Shown here: piece by piece, positions 13,775 to 21,631 of the stretch | How the letters are laid out: each line of letters opens with the position of its first letter | Position numbering within the stretch: the stretch's first letter is position 1 | From: Scenedesmus sp. ARA3 | Taxonomy: Eukaryota; Chlorophyta; Chlorophyceae; Sphaeropleales; Scenedesmaceae | Reading direction: 5' to 3' | Assembly: GCA_004335835.1 (NCBI GenBank) | Contig: RWJK01001498.1 | Span: 44,859-108,858 of the forward strand | DNA: 64,000 nucleotides | The notes under the pieces: generated by a model | Seen by the model: only the letters and a program-made list of their open reading frames with translations | Databases searched by the model: none | Told to the model about the DNA's origin: nothing | Translations under genes and position numbers: made by a program

Positions 13775-16700
13775 AAGGATGCTGCTGCAGCAGGCAGACT
13801 CGCTGCGCCCCAGATTTTTGGGCTTGCCAGCAACCACCCGCAAATTGAAAACATTGCTAACACTGTGCGCAATCCTCGATGAGCCATGACGTACTGCTGC
13901 AGTTGAGCCCTCTTCAACCCTGCACATGTACCTGCAGCGCATACTCGCGCAGCTCCTCATCTCCTTCTGCTGCCTGCTGAACACACACACTTCACAGCCA
14001 TGTATGTTACATTTAGGCCTCAGGCAACACCCCTGACTGCAGATACAAAAAGCCCTTTCCCGCACCTGCAGCGCATACTCGCGCAGCTCATCATCACCCT
14101 CCGCTGCCTTCTGGCCGTACTGCACCATCAGCGGCACCGCCTGGGTCAGGTGACGGCCAAACCTGCGGGCACACAGGCGGCAGCGGGGACACAACGGTTT
14201 GCACAGCTGGACAGGCATGCGGCCTTCTATCCGCACTGTATCATACGCGGCACCGCTTCGGTCAGGTGGCGGCCAAACCTGCAAGGCAAAGGGTGCAGGC
14301 GTGCTCGGGGACACAAGGTTTGCACAGCTGGACAGTTGCGCGGCCTACAGTGCCAGCGCCTGACACCATGCTTTCAGGTGCTAAGCTGTCGATGTGTTTG
14401 TCCTGCAAACCGAGGACATGCCATGCACTGCTACGTGACACACACAGCACCTTGCAAGGCCAGCAGCCAGCCCTGCACTTTGCACAATCATATGTTTGCA
14501 CCGGCAACACGCACCTGTAGCCCACTGCCTTGCTGAGCGCGCCCACACACAACAACTGCCCACTAACGACACCTGCCAACTCAGCAGTCGGCTCTACACA
14601 CCATGATGTCCTAACCACGCTTACCTGTATCCCACTGCCTTGCTGAGTGCCCCCACTCCCTGCACATAGCTGCGTGCTGTGTCGGGCTTGAGGGCGCCTC
14701 CCTTCAGCTGGCCCAGCTTGTGCTGAGCCACTGCATCCAGCTGCGCATCAGACAGGCATGGAGACAGCGCACCTGCTTGCACGCAGCAGCAGCAGCAGCA
14801 GCAGCAGCACATGTTAGGTGCAATGGCAGCCAGCTAGCTTGTGCTGAGCAACTGCATCCAGCTGCGCATCCGACAAGCACGGCGACAGCGCACCTGCAGC
14901 AGCCGCCGCCGCCGCAGCAGCAGCAGCGCATGTTAGATTGGACAAACGGACACAACACAGTTTCCAACGTTAGTAGCGCTACAGCTGCCGCATGCCACAC
15001 GTATGCAGCGCAGCGCACGCTTGCAGATGCCCTGCCTGCTGTCACTCCCTGAACACTACTACCACGTTTCCTACATCAGCATGCTAACTGATGCTGCATG
15101 CCCACCTATGCAGTCCAGCGCGCGCTTGCGGATGCCCTGCCTGCTGTTGCTGCCTGAACACGATAACCGCTATATGCACACCCAATCAGCCAACTGCTGC
15201 AACCTGTGCGCACCTATGCAGTGCAACGCGCGCTTGCGGATGCCCTGCCTGCTGTCGTCCAGGTATGGCTGCAGCAGCTGCACGATGGTGGCGTGCTGCT
15301 CCGGCAGCAGGTGCCCAAACTTGGCCACCACGTCAGTCAGGATGTCCAGGCTGTCCGTGAGCACCTCAAAGTTGTCCTGACAGCAGCAGAGCGCATGCAG
15401 GAGATACACAAAACATATCCGTTGAGAGCCACTGATCGCTTGAGTCAGTAGTAGTACCAGTCTAAAGTTTTTGACGAGTGTTTAAACAGGCCGCAATACA
15501 GCAGCCTCTGCTGGTTTGTGGGTACAAACAGAATCAACTCATGCAACTGTTGGCAGCGGCTTCCGACCCTGCCAGCACCCGCTCACCTTGTGCATCACTC
15601 CATCCAGCATGCAGCTGCAAATCAGCGGCTGTGGAGGCAGGGTGAATGGCTGTGGAGGTAGGGTGAAGTACAGCAGAACCCACCAGCCAGTGGGCGTCGA
15701 TTGACTGACTTTCTCACTGTCACCAGACTGATACTTCCAAGCGCCACCCCCTCACCTTCTGCGTCACACCGTCCAGCATGCGGCTGCAGATCAGCGCAGC
15801 AGCAGGGTGCGCCAGGCTGCCGCCCGCCACCTCGATCACTGTCTTCAGGCCAATGCTCGCAATGTCCCTGCTGCTGCTGTCCTTCTTGGAGGGAGCCGCC
15901 ACCTTTTCGCAGAGGCCTTTGACTAGCTCCATCACGCGCGCCTCACCAACCTTGCGCACCAACACGCCGAGGCTGCGGCAGGCAGCAGGCAGCAGCAGCG
16001 GCAGCAGCAGGGATATGCATTTCCAGGATTGCCTATTTCGTAGTACCAAAGAAGAGTAGATCAAACACGGCGAAGAGACGACGCTGGTGTCCAACATGTA
16101 TTGCCGCCACAAATGCATGCATTACTTGTGTCATGGCTGCAGTGATATTTGCACCAAACAAGACGCTGCGAATGAGCATCAGCAGCAGCTCAGCAGCAGC
16201 TGCTGTCATGACAAGCTAACTACTACTGCACCAGGACAGCTGCGAGGCGCACCACTTGACCGTCAGCCCCAGACATGCTTTGCAGTCCCTACAGTTGTAT
16301 GGGTTTACATTTCACATGCACCATCACCACCCCTCAGCCGCACCACTTGACCGCCAGGCCTGAGATGTCGCCGCTCTGGTCCTCCAGCTGCACTGCCACC
16401 ACATTGCACAGCTTGCGCTCCAGCTCAGGGTCCACCTACACATGACAAAATAACAAGCAACATAACAGCACAAGGTGCCAGCAATGACGTCAACACATGT
16501 CTAATGAAGCGTCAAATGAATCGGCAACACGAGGGAAGGCTACTTTTGATGTGATCTTTCAAGTGAAATGCCTTCATTGGCGCTATTGCAAGGCGATGCA
16601 CGGGGTTGTGCAATTCTCAGCTCCATGCAGCAGCACCAGAGAACTCTCGTGCGCTCCCTGCTGCTGGCGCGGCCACCCTGGGAGTGACAGCTTACAGCAG

Positions 16701-17516
16701 CAAGAGCATATGTCTCGTGATGCCTGCTGCCTGCACGCTGCTGCGCTGCTCACTGCACGCCTGTAAGGCTGCTGATAGCTCTGCTGCTGCTGCTGCTGCC
16801 TAGCTGCTGCTGGATGCTGCTGGTCACCTGGAAGGTGTCTTTGCTGAGCTCATTGAGCAGGTCAGAGGTGGCCATGTAACGGAAGTCCTTGTCCTTGGAG
16901 GCCACCTGCAGCAGCAGCAGCAGCCCAGCCAGTGCCTCCTGTTACATTTGCTGGTTCATAGGCAGGCTTGCTGTATGGCATGCTGAGACTGCTTGCCGCA
17001 CCTGTGCATGTTCATGATCAGTTCCAAGCATTCAACTCGTGAGTGCGACTGTCAGGCAGGGAGTAGCAGTACAACAAAATGCGCACGATGCCATACCATG
17101 TGCAAGGATCGTGTCCATGCTGTGCAGCTGCAGACTTGCAATAATTGCACCCCATTGAACCTTGAAGCGACCCAGCAACTGAGATGCTTTCTGACATAAC
17201 CACGAACTAACAACTGAGATGCTTTCTGACATCAAAAGTCAAGTACATGATGCTGCATGTGGCGGGTGCTGCTGCCATGGACGCTGCTGCTGCCACGTCT
17301 TGCTGTTGCAGCAGCATGGCAAGCCTGGCACAACCTAAATGAACCAATCAAAAAACATTGCACATGCAGAGTATGACCGCTGTCACGGGGGTGTAGCTCT
17401 GGGTGTCCCGAGCCACCAGAAACAACTGCTGGATCCTCAGGCGGGGCAGTCTACAGACACCATGAACGTGCGCTGCTGACCTTCTCCAGGATCACGTTGA
17501 TCGCTGCCGCCGACAT
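2556..17516 (-). CDS. CAND1: CAND1, cullin-associated NEDD8-dissociated protein 1
   Basis: HEAT-repeat exchange factor that binds unneddylated cullin-RBX1 and swaps substrate receptors on SCF-type ubiquitin ligases. Twenty-five exons assemble in phase to about 1,271 residues (Arabidopsis CAND1 is 1,219): 17516-17481, 16905-16828, 16435-16344, 15972-15756, 15376-15214, 14772-14625, 14162-14066, 13637-13535, 13055-12947, 12349-12190, 11987-11898 (least certain), 11759-11549, 9888-9719, 9311-9090, 8390-8256, 7712-7425, 6364-6100, 5885-5641, 5391-5322, 5029-4895, 4694-4597, 4253-4083, 3902-3683, 3251-3154, 2750-2556. Diagnostic stretches include KDKDFRYMATSDLLNEL near the N-terminus, the acidic EEEYSDDEDMSWKVRR loop, REREENVKADVF, RNVVAECLGRLAL, TVDLGPFKHRIDDGLELRKA and LVEPLEKTLTAKLKSDAVKQE. 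Start chosen as the first ATG giving the conserved INVILEK. Most introns carry partial copies of adjacent exon ends. Family assignment is secure; a generic HEAT/importin protein is excluded by the end-to-end match. Confidence 0.95.
3316..3455 (-). repeat. two copies of the start of CAND1 exon 24
   Basis: About 38 bases at 3316-3353 and again at 3418-3455 repeat the acceptor plus first codons of exon 24 (real exon starts at 3251, reading GGPAVLSQLDK). Both copies keep an AG acceptor and lie in the upstream intron. Confidence 0.8.
4470..4527 (-). repeat. one copy of the end of CAND1 exon 21
   Basis: The stretch repeats the KYMVVDKPHPVDDLLK end of exon 21 and its GT donor (real donor at 4596), now reading KYIVVDKRRPVDDLLK. 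It sits in the following intron about 127 bp from the original. Confidence 0.85.
6648..7275 (-). repeat. four copies of the end of CAND1 exon 16
   Basis: Copies of the last roughly 45-65 bases of exon 16 (ERVLPAGLVLVRSPLLQ plus GT donor; real donor at 7424) begin at about 6651, 6858, 7096 and 7218. All keep CTGCAGGTGAG at the donor. Spacing is about 120-240 bp. Confidence 0.9.
8040..8098 (-). repeat. one copy of the end of CAND1 exon 15
   Basis: Repeats the QLELGLDSALEPVI end of exon 15 with a GTTAGT donor in place of GTGAGT, about 215 bp downstream of the original in the following intron. Confidence 0.85.
8522..8650 (-). repeat. two copies of the start of CAND1 exon 15
   Basis: Stretches near 8522-8558 and 8610-8648 repeat the acceptor and the first codons of exon 15 (VPGVLKLLL); the copies read VAGMLKLLL and VPGVLKLLL. 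They lie in the intron upstream of the real exon start at 8390. Confidence 0.75.
8675..9040 (-). repeat. three copies of the end of CAND1 exon 14
   Basis: Copies at about 8678-8755, 8813-8885 and 8943-9030 repeat the KECAILCMAHLVATCGDLLSAE end of exon 14 (real donor at 9089). Spacing is about 130 bp. Each keeps GAGGTG at the exon-intron junction. Confidence 0.9.
9484..9645 (-). repeat. two copies of the end of CAND1 exon 13
   Basis: Two stretches near 9484-9520 and 9601-9645 repeat the AAVGERYYK end of exon 13 plus GT donor. They are about 118 bp apart and downstream of the real donor at 9718. Confidence 0.85.
9972..10030 (-). repeat. one copy of the start of CAND1 exon 13
   Basis: Repeats the acceptor and the GILLACKDKSASSSSL start of exon 13, lying upstream of the real start at 9888. 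Together with the end copies at 9484-9645, this exon is flanked by partial copies on both sides. Confidence 0.85.
10470..11420 (-). repeat. five copies of the end of CAND1 exon 12
   Basis: Copies near 10480, 10565-10650, 10890-10970, 11200-11250 and 11338-11430 repeat the MGMFTVLRTLVGVLPGSVAD / HVGMLVPG end of exon 12 (11759-11549) with its GGTG donor. Lengths vary from about 30 to 95 bases and divergence varies, so they did not all arise at once. Confidence 0.88.
12085..12180 (-). repeat. one copy of the end of CAND1 exon 10
   Basis: Repeats the AYCDLLRQ end of exon 10 (real donor at 12189), reading ERVCLYCDLLGQ followed by a GT donor at about 12087. Confidence 0.75.
12408..12765 (-). repeat. 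four copies of the start of CAND1 exon 10
   Basis: Stretches near 12418-12462, 12523-12562, 12624-12665 and 12722-12763 repeat the acceptor and the AAAKLLSALVH start of exon 10, about 100-110 bp apart. They lie upstream of the real exon start at 12349. All keep the CTGCAG-type acceptor. Confidence 0.9.
13125..13285 (-). repeat. two copies of the start of CAND1 exon 9
   Basis: Two stretches at about 13128-13180 and 13243-13285 repeat the acceptor and ADDMDEDGGEG start of exon 9 (real start 13055), about 115 bp apart. Confidence 0.88.
13925..14285 (-). repeat. copies of both ends of CAND1 exon 7
   Basis: The real exon is 14162-14066. A copy of its end (GDEELREYALQ plus GTAC donor) lies at about 13930-13982. 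A copy of its start (acceptor plus FGRHLTEAVPR) lies at about 14222-14281. The exon is thus bracketed by partial copies. Confidence 0.85.
14514..14893 (-). repeat. copies of both ends of CAND1 exon 6
   Basis: The real exon is 14772-14625. A copy of its end (GALSKAVGYR with GTGCG donor) lies at 14514-14550. A copy of its start (GALSPCLSDAQLDAVAQHKL) lies at about 14829-14893, next to CTG repeats (sense strand). Confidence 0.85.
15000..15135 (-). repeat. two copies of the end of CAND1 exon 5
   Basis: Copies near 15001-15047 and 15105-15146 repeat the GIRKRALHCIG end of exon 5 (real donor at 15213), about 107 bp apart. One copy keeps the GGTG donor; in the other the junction reads ACGTGTGG. Confidence 0.85.
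15586..15645 (-). repeat. one copy of the end of CAND1 exon 4
   Basis: Repeats the LICSRMLDGVTQK end of exon 4 as LICSCMLDGVMHK with a GTGAG donor, about 165 bp downstream of the original. Confidence 0.8.
16241..16268 (-). repeat. one copy of the end of CAND1 exon 3
   Basis: A short stretch repeats the GLAVKW junction and GTGCG donor of exon 3 (real donor at 16343). Confidence 0.65.
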
Positions 17517-17972
17517 TTTGAGGAGCCGATTGGTGTCTGTGCTACGCCTGGCTGTTCCCTTTCAGCACATGAATTCGCCCGAGGCCCAGTCTCTGGCCTC
17601 TGTCGGGCTCAGCTGCCACAAGTTCGTCTCAGACGTCTTTGAAACGTCACAACTGTCTTTAAAGTGTGGCAAAAAACGTTGATCCTGTCCTGTATTTGAA
17701 TTAGCGAGCGTACGCAAGAGCACGGACGCGCTCAATTGATCACAAACCTAATGGATGTCTTTCCCACTGCCTTCAAACCCCTTGATTCTCTTCAATGAGC
17801 GTCGCCAAGGCATCGGGTAGGCATTCGCGGCACTTCGACACCTCAAACCCTTGCGCAACAGGCAACGCAACATTGCTATAAATAAAATTCTTACTTCCTT
17901 TGATGGTTTTGTCCCTGGTCCGACGCAGCTGTACAGTACTGCTCTTGGCCCCACCTGGTCACTAGTAGTGGC
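17517..17972. promoter_or_regulatory. divergent promoter region between CAND1 and RbcX
   Basis: The CAND1 start (17516, minus) and the inferred RbcX start (17973, plus) are separated by 456 bp with no conserved coding frame. The spacer must contain both promoters or a shared one. The only clear core element seen is a plus-strand TATA-like sequence at 17877-17886. Confidence 0.55.
17877..17886 (+). promoter_or_regulatory. TATA box-like element upstream of RbcX
   Basis: TATAAATAAA lies 87 bp upstream of the inferred RbcX ATG, in the correct orientation. It supports the chosen start, but is a short motif and has no other support. Confidence 0.5.
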
Positions 17973-20829
17973 ATGATTGCCGCACGTTGTTCCGTGGTGC
18001 CTTGCCATAGACCTACTGCATGCCTTAACTGTCATCCATGCACTCACCCAGCGAGCTACAGCAGCAGCACAAGCAGGAGACCAAGTGGCTTCACCCTTCA
18101 AGCTGTCGCACGCACTGCTTACAGGTCTGGCCCACCTCAATGCCACAGACAGCATTGTATAGGCGTCAGGGCCAGTCGGGCCACATGCATAATGTGCTGG
18201 TGCTGGCGTCATCAATAGCAGCAGCATTTACTTGTTCAAGCAGGTACTGCAGTGTGGCCAGTGCCGCACTGGGCCTGCTGCACGTGTTGCCCTCAGCCAT
18301 CCTTCAGTTAGCAGCTTGCATGCCAGCGCACATCTTATCTGTGGCAAGATATGCTGGAAGTATCATGCACAGCTCGCACTAGCCAGCAGCAGCAGCGACA
18401 GCAGCAGCAACAGCAGCAGCAACACGCAGCTCACCCGACTGCTGCCCGCTGCCGCTGCTGCAGCTACGAGACGCAGCGCCTGCTGAAGACGCTGCTCACG
18501 CGCCAAGCTGTCAAGACAGTGCTTAACTACCTGAGCGAAACAAATGGCGAGCTGCACTTTTTCCTGCATAACTATCTGTCAGAGCACCCGCTGCCACTCG
18601 CAGGTGTGGGCAATACAGCAGTGGCCTACACACAGCGTCACATGCGTTATGCTGAATGATTCGCAGCAGATGCCTAGTTGACAAGGCTGTTAGCCGTGTA
18701 CTTTAAGCACGTGCTTTCTACTGCTGCTTGGTTTGCTTGCAGGATGGACTGATGCAGATGCCTGGCTAGTGGATCTGGCCAGCAGCTCCTTCAGCCAAAT
18801 CTGGCAGCTGTGACGTACCTGCACACCGCATCAGCATTGCATGTCTGCATGCACTGTCCTGCTGGTCGCTTGACTTCATCTGCTTGTATTCTGTTACAAA
18901 TCTGTGCTGCTGGCATTGCAGGAGAGACTGATGCAGATGCCTGGCTGGTGGAGCTGGCCAGCAGCCCCTTTTCAGCATGTCTACCACACCTGCATACCGC
19001 ATCAGCAACACTGCAGGCGTGCAGCCTGCATGCATTGCCCTGCTGGGCTCGTGACCTATTTTGCTTGAGTTGTGCTGCGATCTGCTTGCATTGCAGGGGA
19101 AACTGATGCAGATGCCTGGCTAGTGGAGCTGGCCAGCAGCCCTTACACTACTGTCAGCGACCCGCGGCGCAGCAGCGTGCCGACGGTTGCAGCCAAAGCA
19201 GTTGTGATGCAGGGCGAGCGTGCGGTCAGCCCCAGGTGCGTGCCACGAGGGTCATGCTGCACATGCTGACCATGTTGGTGGTGCTGTGCAGCCGAACAAT
19301 GGTTGAGATGCGGCTGATCCCGGAATCATGAGGAGAAGGCGGAAGCAGCTGTCTGTACTCCAGCATAGCGCGTCTGCTGAGCTTCACATGCCTGCCAGCT
19401 TCATCATTTTGCTGCAGCCCATGCCGCTGTGCCTGCTCTGCCGCAGGGACGTGGCTGACCGCATCAGGGGCCTGCGTGAGCACAATGCTCAACAATTGCG
19501 CCACATTGCTGCTGAAGCTAATTGATTAGTGCTCCCGTGCCGCTGTGCCTGCTCTGCTGCAGGGACGTGGCGGACCGCATCAAGGGCCTGTCTCAGCATA
19601 TTGCTCAAGAACTGCGCCATGTGGCTGCTGAACCCAACACGATGATGCACCCATGCCGCTGTGCCACATCACTCTGCTGCAGGGACGTGGCGGACGGCAT
19701 CATGGGCCTGCTTGAGCACAATGCTCAAGAACTGCGCCATGTTGCTGCTGAACCCAACACAATGATGCACCCGTGCCGCTGTGCCGCATTATTCTGCTGC
19801 AGGGACGTTGCGGACCGCATCATGGGCCTGCGTGAGCACAATGCTCAAGAACTGCGCCATGTCGCTGCTGAACCCAACACAATGATGCACCCGTGCCGCT
19901 GTGCCGCATTATTCTGCTGCAGGGACGTTGCGGACCGCATCATGGGCCTGCGTGAGCACAATGCTCAAGAACTGCGCCATGTCGCTGCTGAACCCAACAC
20001 AATGATGCACCCGTGCCGCTGTGCCGCATTATTCTGCTGCAGGGACGTTGCGGACCGCATCATGGGGCTGCGTGAGCACATCGCGCAGGAGATGCAGGAG
20101 GAGCTGGGGGCCATACACGGCGCCAACAGCGACGTCAACCGCAGGTGGGCAGGGAAGGCATCAAATATGTTGCTGCAAGACATTACCATTATTGCTACCA
20201 TTCTTATTGTGGGCGCATCATGCTACCCTGATGCATAGCCAGATGACGCAGAAAAGGAAAACGCAGGAGGAGCTGCGCGCCATATATGGCACCAGCGGTG
20301 ACGTGAGCCGCAGGTGGGCTGCCGCAGCGCTGTTGACAGAGACTTTGCATTGTACATGTAAGCAATGGACCGAAGCGGGCGTCAAAATGATGTTTTCCAC
20401 TGGGATCAAAGGTTTATGACACGCTGCGTGTGTGCCAACAGGGCCTGCCAGGCATCATACCTGCTGCTGCCAGGCACCTTCAGTGTGCATACATGCAGCA
20501 TATGCTGCTGGTGCATGCAGGTCTCATGGTCAGCCAGTTTGAGGGCTGCTTGTTAGGAAGAGCACAATGCGCTGCTTGACTGCTTCTTTGCAAGGCGTCA
20601 GGCACCGTGTGACAGTCTGGTGTTGATTGGCATGCCGCTGCGTGCCTTTTCTGTAGCAGAACCCCCAGCCATGTGAGCCTGCATGCAGCCACAACCACGG
20701 GTGCAAGCAGGCTAAAACTGTTGACTATGTGCTGTTTTTGTTGTCATTGCCTGTTGTTGCAGGGCACTGGAGAAGACTATGACAGACTTCACTGTCGAGC
20801 CAGGAGCCAATGCTCAACAAGGCGAATGA
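17973..20829 (+). CDS. RBCX: RuBisCO assembly chaperone RbcX, plastid-targeted
   Basis: RbcX dimers clamp the C-terminus of the RuBisCO large subunit during holoenzyme assembly in the chloroplast stroma. Five exons close in phase to 199 residues: 17973-18124, 18464-18603, 19097-19235, 20043-20144, 20763-20829. Exon 1 encodes a basic Ser/Arg/Cys-rich leader typical of a plastid transit peptide (inferred from composition and phase, plus a TATA-like element upstream). Exon 2 reads TRQAVKTVLNYLSETNGELH, matching the helix 1-2 region of RbcX. Exon 3 reads GETDADAWLVELASSP. Exon 4 reads DVADRIMGLREHIAQEMQEE, the conserved long helix. Upstream of exon 3 are two partial copies and upstream of exon 4 five, all with usable acceptors, so alternative splicing is possible. 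The family assignment is from remembered RbcX sequence patterns; exon 1 is the least certain part. Confidence 0.82.
18743..18990 (+). repeat. two copies of the start of RbcX exon 3
   Basis: Copies begin after AG acceptors at 18743 and 18922 and read GWTDADAWLVDLASSSFS and GETDADAWLVELASSPFS. The complete exon begins at 19097. Period is about 175-180 bp. Both keep the same codon phase as the real acceptor, but the first runs into a stop after about 20 codons. Confidence 0.9.
19447..20042 (+). repeat. five tandem 120-bp copies of the intron 3 end and RbcX exon 4 start
   Basis: Acceptors at 19447, 19563, 19683, 19803 and 19923 precede the real one at 20043. The last five starts are spaced exactly 120 bp. 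Each unit holds about 45 bases of exon 4 (DVADRIMGLREH), 60-75 bases of intron and the acceptor. Units 19801-19920 and 19921-20040 are identical base for base. The units from about 19522 onward stay open in the exon 4 reading frame. Confidence 0.97.
20258..20313 (+). repeat. one copy of the end of RbcX exon 4
   Basis: Repeats the QEELGAIHGANSDVNRR end of exon 4 as QEELRAIYGTSGDVSRR, followed by the same GTGGGC donor. It lies about 170 bp downstream of the real donor at 20145. Confidence 0.9.
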
Positions 20830-21631
20830 TGACCTGTGCTGCCGACCAATGGCGGCAACTGGTGAAGCACTGCACTGGTATCGTACTCTGTGTGAGTTGT
20901 TCGTACTCTGTATGAGTTGCGCAGATCTGGGAAAGCACTCACCCGCAACATAGTATGTTGAGCTTGGGATCTGTTACAACGCAATGCGCAGGACACTGGC
21001 AGTGCTTCTTTGACACATAGTGACAGTGCCTCGGCATGTACGCTCTCAACGCAATGAAATGTGCACGCATCCAGTGCACTTGCATGTGCAATTTTGGTTC
21101 ACCATCACAATCAACAGCATCCCCTGCTGGGTCTGTCAATGATTTGCTGAAAGAGTTATTATTGAGACATATGCGCACATGCGTGCCTGCCCATCAAGCA
21201 AGGCGCACGCCATACTGTACACATCAATGTGACTCACAACACACAGATTCAAGTTGTCACCAGCTTGCTTTCAGGCCACTGATTCGTCTGTGGTGCCGCG
21301 CATGCAAGCCATGCCGCATGGCTGCCGTGAGTGCTGGACCAGCATGCACGTTGCTGACTATGAAGCATCATGATGCTCCAACAGCAGCACTTGGTAATGC
21401 TGCGTGATGTTACTCTCGCAGCGTGTCATGCATCACAAGGGTACTGTGCTCTTGTTGGCTATGGTTTGTTATTGCTGAGCCGCAGCAACAGGCATGGCAC
21501 GTGTTGCAGTGCCGTTGGTGATGCTTGCTCCCTTGTGCTGCAATGCTGCAGACCTGTACTATAAGCGTGGGTACTACCAAATGTAACAAGCTCCTGTAGC
21601 ATTATCCGGCGATTGCGCACAGACATCGCAG
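20830..21631. other. convergent intergenic region, RbcX to hydrolase
   Basis: No coding similarity is seen. It should hold the 3' ends of RbcX (plus) and the alpha/beta hydrolase (minus), whose stops face each other 802 bp apart. Confidence 0.5.

Noticed and set aside
17748..18227. 159-codon minus-strand frame upstream of RbcX
   Set aside because: It overlaps the inferred RbcX first exon and TATA-like element in antisense and resembles no protein.
19447..20042. CRISPR array or minisatellite
   Set aside because: The evenly spaced 120-bp units contain exon sequence and splice acceptors rather than short repeats with unique spacers, and the genome is eukaryotic.
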